Shown piece by piece: positions 46,572 to 54,635 of a DNA stretch of 64,000 nucleotides. The stretch's first letter is position 1. Each line of letters opens with the position of its first letter. A program made the translations under genes and the position numbers. Under the pieces are notes generated by a model that did not search any database, was not told the DNA's origin, and was given only the letters and a program-made list of their open reading frames with translations. Origin of the DNA: Treponema_B putidum (GTDB lineage: Bacteria; Spirochaetota; Spirochaetia; Treponematales; Treponemataceae); assembly GCF_007830595.1 (NCBI RefSeq), contig NZ_VLLD01000005.1, one strand, 5' to 3'.

Positions 46572-47063
46572 TTACTCTTCGTCGCTTTCCATTAAAAGCT
46601 TTATGACGGCTTTTTCATTTGCAGCACGTAAGAGTTCTTCTCTTTTTTCTGCACTTTTAAATAATAAGCTGATCTGTGCAAGGAACTGCAAGTGAGGCCC
46701 TGTTTTATCAAGAGGAGAAAGAGTCATAATAAATATTCGGGCAGGTTCTTGATCCAAAGAATCAAAGTCTACGGGATTATCTGCAATACCTATGCAGGCT
46801 ACGAGATCGCTTACAGAATCCGTCTTTCCGTGAGGTATAGCTATTCCGTGCTTCATACCGGTAGACATCTTACGTTCCCTATCTAAAACACAAGCCTTGG
46901 TAGCAACCTTGTCCTTTACTTTTCCGGCTTTTACAAGCGTATCAAGTAACTCGTCAATAATAGCTTCTTTTGTAGTCCCTTTTAAGTGCAGATTTATGGT
47001 TTCAGGAGTGATAACATCCTTTAAATCTACAGAATCGGGTTTTAATGCATCTTTAAATTCCAT
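46572..47063 (-). CDS. ptsN: PTS IIA-like nitrogen-regulatory protein
   Basis: 163 residues. Phosphorylatable His78 in GIAIPHGKTDSV; the fold LKGTTKEAIIDELLDTLV at the start is typical. It receives phosphate from HPr. No sugar permease or HPr gene is next to it. With ptsI at 26 kb it supports a regulatory phosphorelay, not sugar uptake. A short N-terminal extension (residues 1-15) precedes the usual start. Confidence 0.92.
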   Translation of the reverse strand: MEFKDALKPDSVDLKDVITPETINLHLKGTTKEAIIDELLDTLVKAGKVKDKVATKACVLDRERKMSTGMKHGIAIPHGKTDSVSDLVACIGIADNPVDFDSLDQEPARIFIMTLSPLDKTGPHLQFLAQISLLFKSAEKREELLRAANEKAVIKLLMESDEE

Positions 47064-47164
47064 GCATACATTCTAAGCCTCTTTTGATTAAAAGTCAAGT
47101 TTTTTTTAACTTTTTTTCAAATTTATTTTTATTTCCCAAATAAAAGGCTTTTTCCTCAAAATAC

Positions 47165-47210
47165 GCTTAACAATCTCCTAAAAATATGCTATAATTAGGC
47201 GAAAGAAAAA
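47165..47210 (+). promoter_or_regulatory. Promoter of the Fic gene within a 46-bp repeat (copy 1)
   Basis: TTAACA (47167-47172), 17-bp spacer and TATAAT (47190-47195) with an extended TG element. The whole 46-bp segment recurs at 48654-48699 with two mismatches. A GAGGTAGG ribosome-binding site follows copy 1. Confidence 0.75.
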
Positions 47211-47221
47211 GAGGTAGGCGA

Positions 47222-48265
47222 ATGAGAAGATTTAATTATGAAAATTTCGAAAGAGAAACATGGGATATTGAAATTATAAATCTTTTAACACAAATCCATG
47301 AGCATAAGGGAAAACAGGAGCTTTTTTTGAAACGCAAGCCCGCAGTTTTGGATAAATTAGTAGACATTGCTAAAATTCAAAGTGTAGAAGATTCCAATAG
47401 AATAGAAGGGATTGTTACTACAGCAGCCAGAATAAAGGAGCTCATGAATCAAAAAACGGCACCTAAAAATAGAGATGAAGAAGAAATATTAGGTTATAGG
47501 GATGTGCTAAATACGATTCATGAAAGTTATGAATATATCTCCATAAACCATAATTACATTTTACAACTACATCGAGATTTATATAAATATAGCGAAAAAG
47601 GAATTGGCGGCCGATATAAAAATACACAAAACTCTATTGTGGAAAAGGATGAATTTGGGAATGTTGTAGAAAGATTTAGGCCTTTATCCCCATATGAAAC
47701 TCCTGAAGCTGTTTTGCAAATTTGTGCTGAATTAAATAATGCCCTTGATAAAAAAGCGGTGGACGCCTTACTTTTAATTCCAATTTTTATCCATGATTTT
47801 CTTTGTATCCATCCTTTTAATGATGGGAACGGGAGAATGAGCCGATTATTAACCACTCTTTTACTATACAGACAAGGTTATGTCATTGGGAGATATATCA
47901 GTCTGGAAAGCAAAATAGAAAAAAATAAAGAGAGTTACTATATAGCTTTAGAAAAAAGCGGGATTGGTTGGCATGAAAACAAAGAAAATCCGGTACCGTT
48001 TATAAAATATCTTCTTAGAACAATATTAGCTGCATATATTGATTTTGAGGAACGAGTAGATTATGTAGATGAAAAGATGCCGACTCTTGAATTGGTAAGG
48101 GGTGCAGTAGACAGAAAAATAGGTAAATTTACAAAAAAAGAGATGACGGAATTAGTCCCAAGTGTCGGTAAGGCTACAATTGAAAATATGCTTAAACGAT
48201 TAATAGAGGAGGGATATATTGAGAGGTATGGAAAAGGTAAAGCGACTTTTTATGTAAGAAAATAG
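47222..48265 (+). CDS. Fic family protein (AMP transferase type)
   Basis: 347 residues. The Fic core motif is HPFNDGNGR with catalytic His197. An N-terminal inhibitory motif S58-x3-E62-G63 (SNRIEG) makes this a self-inhibited class II Fic protein. The C-terminal 90 residues form a winged helix (FTKKEMTELVPSVGKATIENMLKRL). Such proteins transfer AMP or another nucleotide part to target proteins. There is no neighbouring antitoxin, consistent with built-in inhibition. It lies behind the duplicated promoter. Confidence 0.92.
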   Translation: MRRFNYENFERETWDIEIINLLTQIHEHKGKQELFLKRKPAVLDKLVDIAKIQSVEDSNRIEGIVTTAARIKELMNQKTAPKNRDEEEILGYRDVLNTIHESYEYISINHNYILQLHRDLYKYSEKGIGGRYKNTQNSIVEKDEFGNVVERFRPLSPYETPEAVLQICAELNNALDKKAVDALLLIPIFIHDFLCIHPFNDGNGRMSRLLTTLLLYRQGYVIGRYISLESKIEKNKESYYIALEKSGIGWHENKENPVPFIKYLLRTILAAYIDFEERVDYVDEKMPTLELVRGAVDRKIGKFTKKEMTELVPSVGKATIENMLKRLIEEGYIERYGKGKATFYVRK

Positions 48266-48378
48266 TAGATATACAAAAAATGCACAAGTTCAAGCAGAGA
48301 TAGAAAGCTCTCCCATCTTGACAAGCAGTAATAGGAGAAGCCTCTAAAAATTTCTACACGTTTTTCCGATAAAAGAGT

Positions 48379-48606
48379 ATGAATTCGCCCGGTTTTTTTT
48401 ATGTTATAAAAAATGTTTTACTTTCGCCTACGGTCATCGGTGTAACCATTGTTTGCGGTCTTATCTTAAGTTTTATTTTTTATGTGATGAGTTATAAGAA
48501 AAAGCCTAGAAGGTTTAAAATAAAAAAGGAAAAATCTAAGCCTCAAAAAGATAAAACGCCGCCTCCTAAAGAAGAGGCTGAAGGTGAGGAAAGCGACGCT
48601 CAATAA
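48379..48606 (+). CDS. Small single-span membrane protein
   Basis: 75 residues: membrane helix at about 18-38 (VIGVTIVCGLILSFIFYVM), then a basic Lys/Arg stretch and an acidic tail (EEAEGEESDAQ). No family recognised. The ribosome-binding site is weak (AAAGAG). The charge pattern suggests the tail is in the cytoplasm. It could be an accessory or scaffold peptide. Confidence 0.55.
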   Translation: MNSPGFFYVIKNVLLSPTVIGVTIVCGLILSFIFYVMSYKKKPRRFKIKKEKSKPQKDKTPPPKEEAEGEESDAQ

Positions 48607-48653
48607 GTTTTCCCTAAGTTTTTAATCTCTATGAGTGAGATAACTGCCTAAAT

Positions 48654-48699
48654 GCTTAACAATCTCCTAAAAATATACTATAATTAGGAGAAAGAAAAA
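48654..48699 (+). promoter_or_regulatory. Duplicated promoter (copy 2) upstream of the 4Fe-4S protein
   Basis: It matches 47165-47210 at 44 of 46 positions. It keeps TTAACA (48656-48661), 17-bp spacer and TATAAT (48679-48684). The gene start is 100 bp downstream, with a TGGTGG ribosome-binding site. Confidence 0.75.
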
Positions 48700-48783
48700 A
48701 AGTTTGACGATGGTTTTGTCTTATATGAGTTCGGATATAAGATTAAACTGTAAATATTCTTATAAATTTATGGTGGTAATAAA

Positions 48784-49611
48784 ATGAAGCAATTACGAAA
48801 GCTGACCTTTCCGGACATAATGTTTTTTACATTTGAGATAATAGCTGTTACGTTGTGGTTGGCAAAGGATAATATTTTTTACTTGATTAACTTTAGCTAT
48901 ATAGGTATATCAATTTCTCTGGGGCTTCTCCTAATGGCAGTTAAGTACAAATATGCAAGGAATATTGTTCAATTACTTGTGGGATTGTATATGCTTATCT
49001 ATCTAGGGCTGCTATGTAATGAAAATATGCAGATTGAAGGATTTTGGTATTATCTTTTTACAGGGGTATTTGAAGCGGCAACGATTCATTATGCCGTAGC
49101 TAAGATATTCGGCCCGTTGATATTCGGGCGCGGCTGGTGTGGATATGCTTGTTGGACAGCAATGGTCTTAGATTTCCTACCATATAAAACACCTCGAGGA
49201 GCAAGAAAAAAAATAGAATGGATAAGGTATATAGTATTTATCTTATCTTTTATATTCGTATCACTACTATTCCTTGCGAAAGCGGGGAATATAGAGCGCA
49301 TTATGTTTTGGGCTTTTATTGCAGGCAATGTGCTTTATTACTCCTTAGGAATTGCTCTTGCTTTTGCTTTTAAGGATAATCGTGCATTTTGCAAATACAT
49401 TTGTCCGATAACAGTATTTTTGAAGCCAATGAGCTATTTTTCTCTCGTTAGAATAAAATGTAAAAAGGACAAATGTGTATCCTGTGATAAATGCAAACGA
49501 GTGTGTCCGATGGATGTTGATGTAACGGACAATTCAAGGAAGAGAAAAAATGGAACCGAGTGTATTTTGTGTATGGAATGTGTTAAAAACTGCCCAACGA
49601 ATGCTCTTTGA
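48784..49611 (+). CDS. Polyferredoxin-like membrane protein with two 4Fe-4S motifs
   Basis: 275 residues and about six membrane helices. It has FGRGWCGYACWTAM and FCKYICPITVF, which are the NapH/RdxB/NosR-type cysteine signatures. The C-terminal ferredoxin domain has CVSCDKCKRVCP and CILCMECVKNCP. It probably passes electrons across the membrane. No partner enzyme is nearby. The last 29 bp overlap the end of miaA on the other strand. Confidence 0.88.
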   Translation: MKQLRKLTFPDIMFFTFEIIAVTLWLAKDNIFYLINFSYIGISISLGLLLMAVKYKYARNIVQLLVGLYMLIYLGLLCNENMQIEGFWYYLFTGVFEAATIHYAVAKIFGPLIFGRGWCGYACWTAMVLDFLPYKTPRGARKKIEWIRYIVFILSFIFVSLLFLAKAGNIERIMFWAFIAGNVLYYSLGIALAFAFKDNRAFCKYICPITVFLKPMSYFSLVRIKCKKDKCVSCDKCKRVCPMDVDVTDNSRKRKNGTECILCMECVKNCPTNAL

Positions 49612-50578
49612 AAAATCCGCAAATATCCTTATAAAGCCTTGATATTTCAGCCTTATCTTCTATAAAATAGCGGTGAACATCGGGGATTGTTTTAAAAAAG
49701 GTTTCTTGACGCTTGGCGTAGTGCTTGGTATTCCTTTTTATAAGGGCTGAGACTTCCTCCAAGTCCGATTCGGGTTTTAAGTGGTTATTTTCATCGAAAA
49801 ATTCCCTGTAGCCTATGGCTTTAAGTCCGGAGCTTTCGCTTGTATATCCCATCTCATAAAGTTTTTTTACTTCATTATATAGGCCGTCTTCAAACATAGC
49901 ATCGACCCTCTTTTCGATTCTTTCGTATAAGAGAGAGCGGGGTCTTTCTATGCTTAAGATAAAAAACTCGTATTGTTCTCTTGGGTTTTCGGGGAGGGTA
50001 AAAGAGCTTAAAGGCTTCCCTGAGGCGGCAAAAACTTCGTGAGCCCTTATTATTCTATATTCGTCATGGACATGGAGTCTTCCCGCCGTCTGGGGGTCTA
50101 TTTTTTTTAGCTCTTCCAAAAGAACGCCGGCTCCTTCTTCTTTTGCCCGCGTTTGAAAATGCTCACGGATTTTAGGGTCGGCTGTGGGCGTAACGGGAAG
50201 GCCGTATAGAAAATTCTTTAAGAAAAAGGCCGTACCCCCCATTAGAACAGGAAGTTTTCCACGATTATATATTTCGGGGCAAAGTTTATCGGCCGACTTT
50301 ACAAAATCGGCTGCAGAGAATTCTTCGGAAGGCTCTTTTATAGCGATCAAGTGATGAGGAAGGTCTTCCAATTCTTCTTTGGAAGGAGAAGCCGAGCCTA
50401 TATGCAAGTGTTTATACACCTGAACCGAGTCGGCACTTATAATTTCGGCACAAGCTGAAAGAGCCGAAATTCCGCCTTCTTTTGAGAAATCTTTTGAATG
50501 TTTATAAGAAAATATTTCGGAGGCTAAGCTTGTCTTTCCCGAAGCCGTAGCTCCGAAAAAAATCAATACGGGAACCAC
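49583..50578 (-). CDS. miaA: tRNA dimethylallyltransferase
   Basis: 331 residues. P-loop GATASGKTSLA at the start, then ISADSVQVYK and LMGGTAFFLKNFLYG. It adds an isopentenyl group to A37 of tRNAs reading UNN codons. The insert between residues 24 and 40 is somewhat longer than usual. It overlaps the converging 4Fe-4S gene by 29 bp and is 22 bp from rpoZ, with which it is likely cotranscribed. Confidence 0.93.
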   Translation of the reverse strand: MVPVLIFFGATASGKTSLASEIFSYKHSKDFSKEGGISALSACAEIISADSVQVYKHLHIGSASPSKEELEDLPHHLIAIKEPSEEFSAADFVKSADKLCPEIYNRGKLPVLMGGTAFFLKNFLYGLPVTPTADPKIREHFQTRAKEEGAGVLLEELKKIDPQTAGRLHVHDEYRIIRAHEVFAASGKPLSSFTLPENPREQYEFFILSIERPRSLLYERIEKRVDAMFEDGLYNEVKKLYEMGYTSESSGLKAIGYREFFDENNHLKPESDLEEVSALIKRNTKHYAKRQETFFKTIPDVHRYFIEDKAEISRLYKDICGFFKEHSLGSF

Positions 50579-50600
50579 GCAACCGTTCGAAGCTGAAATT

Positions 50601-50807
50601 TTAGTTTAATTCGGGGTGCCGTTCTATCTGATAGTTTACTTCACCGGTAAAAATTTGTCTTGCACCGGCTGAAACAACCTTGTTACCGCTTTTTTCGACA
50701 TTGGGGTCTTGAATTTTAGCAAGCTGATAAGCTCTTCTTGTCGATGCGCATGTAATCTCGTAAATATTATCATCAAACTCAATTAGTTCTTCTAATGGAA
50801 AAATCAT
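50601..50807 (-). CDS. rpoZ: RNA polymerase omega subunit
   Basis: 68 residues. It contains the omega core ITCASTRRAYQLAK and GARQIFTGEVNYQIE. Omega helps beta' fold and join the polymerase. The gene is short, and the usual N-terminal MAR-type start is replaced by MIFPLEELIEFDDNIYE, as in spirochaete omega proteins I recall. A possible promoter TTGACT with an A/T spacer lies upstream. Confidence 0.85.
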   Translation of the reverse strand: MIFPLEELIEFDDNIYEITCASTRRAYQLAKIQDPNVEKSGNKVVSAGARQIFTGEVNYQIERHPELN

Positions 50808-50842
50808 ACATTTATTCTAACATTATTAAAAAAAAAAGTCAA

Positions 50843-50868
50843 TCATTCGAATTGACATCATTCGAATT
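50843..50868. promoter_or_regulatory. Tandem ATTCGAAT palindromes between divergent genes
   Basis: TCATTCGAATT occurs at 50843-50853 and again at 50858-50868, 15 bp apart, each with the perfect palindrome ATTCGAAT. They lie between rpoZ (minus) and the SH3 gene (plus), a typical operator position. Confidence 0.5.
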
Positions 50869-50910
50869 ATAAGTTTTTTATCCGTTTACTAAAACTTTTA
50901 GTGCGAAAAC

Positions 50911-50939
50911 TGGACAAGAGGCTTTTTTTGTGGTATTAT
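50911..50939 (+). promoter_or_regulatory. Promoter of the SH3/M48/cyclase operon
   Basis: TGGACA (50911-50916), 17-bp spacer, TATTAT (50934-50939). ATG is 19 bp downstream with AAAGGGAGG between them. Confidence 0.65.
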
Positions 50940-50957
50940 TTTTAAAAGGGAGGTTTT

Positions 50958-51434
50958 ATGAAAAAATCTACTATAATATGTTTGCTTATGTTTTTTGCGG
51001 TTTTTGGAATATTGACAGCCGAAAAGTCTTCTAAAAAAATGTATGTGAATATAAAAGAAACTTGGATAAAATCGGATGCAGGTTTTTTTGCTAAAAATGT
51101 TATGATGGTAAGGTATGGGGAACAAGTATATCTTTTAGAAGAAAAAGGAAAGTGGATGAAAGTTTCTCCCGTTTCAAACCCTGACCTTGTAGGATGGCTT
51201 CCAACGGCAAATCTTACAAGGAAAAAAATAGTAGGGTCTTTTGATAAAAAAACTTCGGCTGAAGCAAAGGAATTGGCTCTTGCAGGAAAGGGCTTGACTG
51301 AAGGCTCGGGTTCCGAATTTTCGGCATCAGGTAAAAAAAATTATGAGGCAGTTGACAGCGTTGAAGCTATAAAGATAAGCCAAAATGATTTGCAATTGTT
51401 TATTAAGGAAGGTTTATTGAAGGACGGTGAATAA
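50958..51434 (+). CDS. Exported SH3-domain protein
   Basis: 158 residues. Signal peptide ends at FGILTAEK (about residue 22). Residues 25-90 form a bacterial SH3 domain (VNIKETWIKSDAG, GEQVYLLEEKGKWMKVSP, VGWLPTANL). The last part is helical. SH3 domains of this type bind cell-wall peptides. It overlaps the next gene by one base, a sign of operon with the M48 protease and cyclase. Confidence 0.75.
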   Translation: MKKSTIICLLMFFAVFGILTAEKSSKKMYVNIKETWIKSDAGFFAKNVMMVRYGEQVYLLEEKGKWMKVSPVSNPDLVGWLPTANLTRKKIVGSFDKKTSAEAKELALAGKGLTEGSGSEFSASGKKNYEAVDSVEAIKISQNDLQLFIKEGLLKDGE

Positions 51435-52300
51435 TGAAAAAGAAATTCGGATTATTTTTAATTATAAGTTTAATAACGGTAACGGTTCTATCTTGTGCCC
51501 TATTGGGAAGTCTAAATGATCCTGTTGCTTTTACAAAAAATGTTGTTGATGCTGCAGCCCCGATTGTAGAAGCCTCAAAACCTATTCAAAATGAAGAGGA
51601 ATATTATATAGGCCGTGAAGTAGCTTCTATAATATTAAGCAACTATAAACTTTACAGAAATAAACAGCTGGAAAAATATCTTAACTTGATTTGTATGACC
51701 TTGGTTTTGAATTCCGATGTGCCTGAATCCTATAACGGCTATCATGTTGCCATATTGGATACGGACGAAATAAACGCCTTTGCAACGCCCGGCGGGCATA
51801 TTCTGATTACCAAGGGGCTGTTGTCTTGTACGGATTCTGAAGATGCCCTTGCAGGTGTAATAGCCCATGAGCTTGGACACATTCAGTTAAAGCACGGTAT
51901 AGGAGCCATTAAGACTAATAGAATTACTGCTGCCGCTGTAGAAAGTTCGGCAACAATGGCCGTAGGTGTCGAAAAAAAAGCAGACCTTAAATTCTTAGAA
52001 GATGCTTCAAAAGAAATCGTAACAACCTTGGTAAATTCAGGTTATTCTAAAAGTCAAGAATATGATGCTGACCGTTTTGCCGTAAACCTAATGGCAAAGG
52101 CCGGATATGATCCCAATGCTATGACCGAAATGCTTAGAATGATGAGTGAAAAACAAAAGAATGACCACAGAGGTTTTGGAAAAACTCATCCTTCAGCTGT
52201 TTCCCGTATAAAATCCGTAGAAAAGGAATCAAAAAAGCTTGCAGGCGACTATAACCGTTCCGAGAGGCTTAACCGTTATAAAAAAAATAAACTAAATTAA
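51434..52300 (+). CDS. M48 family metalloprotease lipoprotein (BepA-like)
   Basis: 288 residues. Lipobox VTVLSCAL with Cys21. The zinc site HELGH (His145, Glu146, His149) with the third ligand Glu209 in QEYDADRFA. Family members degrade or repair misfolded outer-membrane proteins. The TPR domain of BepA is missing, so this is the short form. It is 18 bp before the cyclase gene. Confidence 0.92.
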   Translation: MKKKFGLFLIISLITVTVLSCALLGSLNDPVAFTKNVVDAAAPIVEASKPIQNEEEYYIGREVASIILSNYKLYRNKQLEKYLNLICMTLVLNSDVPESYNGYHVAILDTDEINAFATPGGHILITKGLLSCTDSEDALAGVIAHELGHIQLKHGIGAIKTNRITAAAVESSATMAVGVEKKADLKFLEDASKEIVTTLVNSGYSKSQEYDADRFAVNLMAKAGYDPNAMTEMLRMMSEKQKNDHRGFGKTHPSAVSRIKSVEKESKKLAGDYNRSERLNRYKKNKLN

Positions 52301-52317
52301 GCAAAAAGAAGAAATTT

Positions 52318-54417
52318 ATGAAGAAAATACAAAGATTCTTTTTTATTTCCATTCCGATTTTTTTCATTTTACTTTTTTTTATTTATTTAGGAGTTTTTAA
52401 ACAGGCAGAATATTTTTTTTATGATGATAGAATGAATAGGACTGCTTCTTATTTTTCTCCTTCCGATGAAATTGTTTTAGTTTTAGTAGATCAAAAAAGT
52501 TTAAACTATGCCGCTTCAGAAAGGGGCTGGAAGTGGCCTTGGCCGCGTGAAGCCTATGCCGAGATAGTCGATTTTTTTTCCAGCGGGGGAGCAAGGTCGG
52601 TAGCCTTTGATATGCTTTTTACCGAACCTTCTTCTTATGGGGCTGATGATGATAAAAAATTTGCAGACTCTTCAAAAGAAAGCGGCATAGTTATTCAAAC
52701 CGTTTTTTTTGATAGCGTTCAAGGAAATACCGAAGACTGGCCTGACGCTGCTCCTAAACCGGAACCGATAGATGAAACTTTTTTTAATAAAAACGGATTC
52801 GCTTCTTCTGAGGACTTGCCAGGTATTTTTCCTATAGACGAAATTGCTTCATCTGCCGGCCTTATAGGAAATGTAAACAGTCTTCCCGATTCCGACGGAA
52901 CTATCAGACGGGCACGGCTCTTTTATCCATGGAAGAATTATAAGATTCCTACTTTGGGAATTGCTTCTTATTTTGTAGGAGGAAATGAAGATGCGGAATT
53001 CCCTGCAACGCTTAATCTCCGCTTTACAAAAAGTATTGATGATTATATTCCATATAGTGCCGGAGATATTTTAAAGGCTCAAGCCGATATAAGGGCAGGA
53101 AGGGAAAGTGAATTAGATCCGGAAGACTTTAAAGACATGTATGTTTTTTTCGGACTCTATGCTCCGGGGCTTTTCGATATTTGTCAAACGCCGGTTTCAG
53201 CTTCCTATCCCGGGGTAGGTGTTCATATAACTCTTTTAGATAATATCCTTTCGGGTCAAACGATTATAGAAACATCTTATCCGATTAATATTTTAATTAT
53301 TTTTATTTGTATTATTCTTGCCGCATTATTCGGGATTTTTGCAGAAAAAATAAAATCGAGAACTATTTCGATAATTGTGAATGCTGTGAGCTTTTTGCTT
53401 TTTGTTGCCCTCTATCTTTTTATCTCATATTATTTATTCCGTTTTGGAATTGCTATACCTATAGCCTCGGTACTTACAGGCATTTCATTATCCTTTGTTG
53501 CCTCCCTTGCAGTAAGTTATATTGTCGAGGGAAAACAAAGACGTTATTTAAAAAACGCCTTTAAGCAATATTTAAGCCCTGCCGTTATTGAGCAGCTGAT
53601 AGCAGACCCGTCTCAATTAAAGCTCGGCGGGGAGCGTAAAGAAATATCAATCTTTTTTTCGGATTTGCAAGGTTTTACTTCAATCTCGGAGAACTTAAGC
53701 CCCGAAGCCCTGACCGAACTTTTAAACGATTATCTTTCGGATATGAGTAAAATTATTTTGGATTCTGGCGGGACAATCGACAAGTATGAAGGGGATGCTA
53801 TCATCGCTTTTTGGAATGCTCCTGCACGAGTGGAGTATCATGCCCGTTCTGCCTTAGAAGCGGCTTGGGCTTGTCAAAAGAAACTTGAAGAAAGGCGTGC
53901 CGATTTTGAAAAGAGGGCTCAAGGCAGACCGTTTAAAATGAGAATAGGGCTTAATACGGGGTTTGCTATCGTCGGCAACATGGGCTCGGTAAGCCGTTTC
54001 GATTATACAATGCTGGGTGATTCCGTAAACTTGGCCGCCCGTTTGGAAGGTTTAAATAAGCAATTCGGTTCTTACACAATGTGCGCGGAGGCAGCAAAAA
54101 AACAAGCCGAAGAAAGCGGCACTGTTCTAAAATTTAGAGAGCTTGCCCGTGCGGCAGTTGTAGGAAAATCCGAACCCGTAGTTGTTTATGAAGTCATGGA
54201 CGAAAAAACTTATAACGAAAAAAAAGCCTTTATTGATTCCTTTGACAGGGGCTTAAAAGAATTCTATGCCGGAAATTTTAAAGAAGCTTTAAATATTTTT
54301 TCTCAAACGGAAGATTTAGATCCGCCTTCAAAGCACTATGCAGAAAAATGTAAGAGTCTTATTTTACAAAAACCGGAAGGTGAATGGACAGGCATTTGGA
54401 AGGCTGATACAAAATAA
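52318..54417 (+). CDS. CHASE2-domain adenylate cyclase (class III)
   Basis: 699 residues. One membrane helix at the start, a CHASE2 sensor outside the membrane (about 30-320; RTDRA-like WPWPREAYAEIVDFF), three membrane helices (about 325-405), then a class III cyclase. Metal-binding Asp in FFSDLQGFT, KYEGDAIIAFW, and substrate residues Lys in IDKYEGD and Asp in LGDSVNLAARL favour ATP. The end has a short TPR-like stretch. It would make cAMP in response to an extracytoplasmic signal. Confidence 0.92.
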   Translation: MKKIQRFFFISIPIFFILLFFIYLGVFKQAEYFFYDDRMNRTASYFSPSDEIVLVLVDQKSLNYAASERGWKWPWPREAYAEIVDFFSSGGARSVAFDMLFTEPSSYGADDDKKFADSSKESGIVIQTVFFDSVQGNTEDWPDAAPKPEPIDETFFNKNGFASSEDLPGIFPIDEIASSAGLIGNVNSLPDSDGTIRRARLFYPWKNYKIPTLGIASYFVGGNEDAEFPATLNLRFTKSIDDYIPYSAGDILKAQADIRAGRESELDPEDFKDMYVFFGLYAPGLFDICQTPVSASYPGVGVHITLLDNILSGQTIIETSYPINILIIFICIILAALFGIFAEKIKSRTISIIVNAVSFLLFVALYLFISYYLFRFGIAIPIASVLTGISLSFVASLAVSYIVEGKQRRYLKNAFKQYLSPAVIEQLIADPSQLKLGGERKEISIFFSDLQGFTSISENLSPEALTELLNDYLSDMSKIILDSGGTIDKYEGDAIIAFWNAPARVEYHARSALEAAWACQKKLEERRADFEKRAQGRPFKMRIGLNTGFAIVGNMGSVSRFDYTMLGDSVNLAARLEGLNKQFGSYTMCAEAAKKQAEESGTVLKFRELARAAVVGKSEPVVVYEVMDEKTYNEKKAFIDSFDRGLKEFYAGNFKEALNIFSQTEDLDPPSKHYAEKCKSLILQKPEGEWTGIWKADTK

Positions 54418-54438
54418 ATTTTTAATTGGAATACAAAA

Positions 54439-54576
54439 ATGATAACAGTGAATACTAAATCCAGCTCTGTTAAAGGCTTTAACGAATGGAAAGCAGAGAT
54501 ATACACATTTGTATGGAGTGAGGAGTTAAAAGAATATATTCTTTTTAAAAGGATATATGAATATAAAAAATACTAA
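54439..54576 (+). pseudogene. C-terminal fragment of the paralogous lipoprotein family
   Basis: 45 codons: after a few unrelated residues the frame reads KGFNEWKAEIYTFVWSEELKEYILFKRIYEYKKY. This matches the end of the lipoprotein at 55847 (FKGWKYWYDTVIWNEQLKEYILLKREYKYEKY). No signal peptide or ribosome-binding site. It looks like the tail of a deleted array member, marking the left end of the array. Confidence 0.75.
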
Positions 54577-54635
54577 TTGAATATTTATTTAAATTTCAGT
54601 TAGAATATTTTAAGTTTATTATACGGAGGAAAAAA

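Noticed and set aside
47165..48699. Repeat pair as a CRISPR or insertion sequence
   Set aside because: Only two copies about 1.5 kb apart, enclosing normal genes, no terminal inverted repeats or transposase; better explained as a duplicated promoter.
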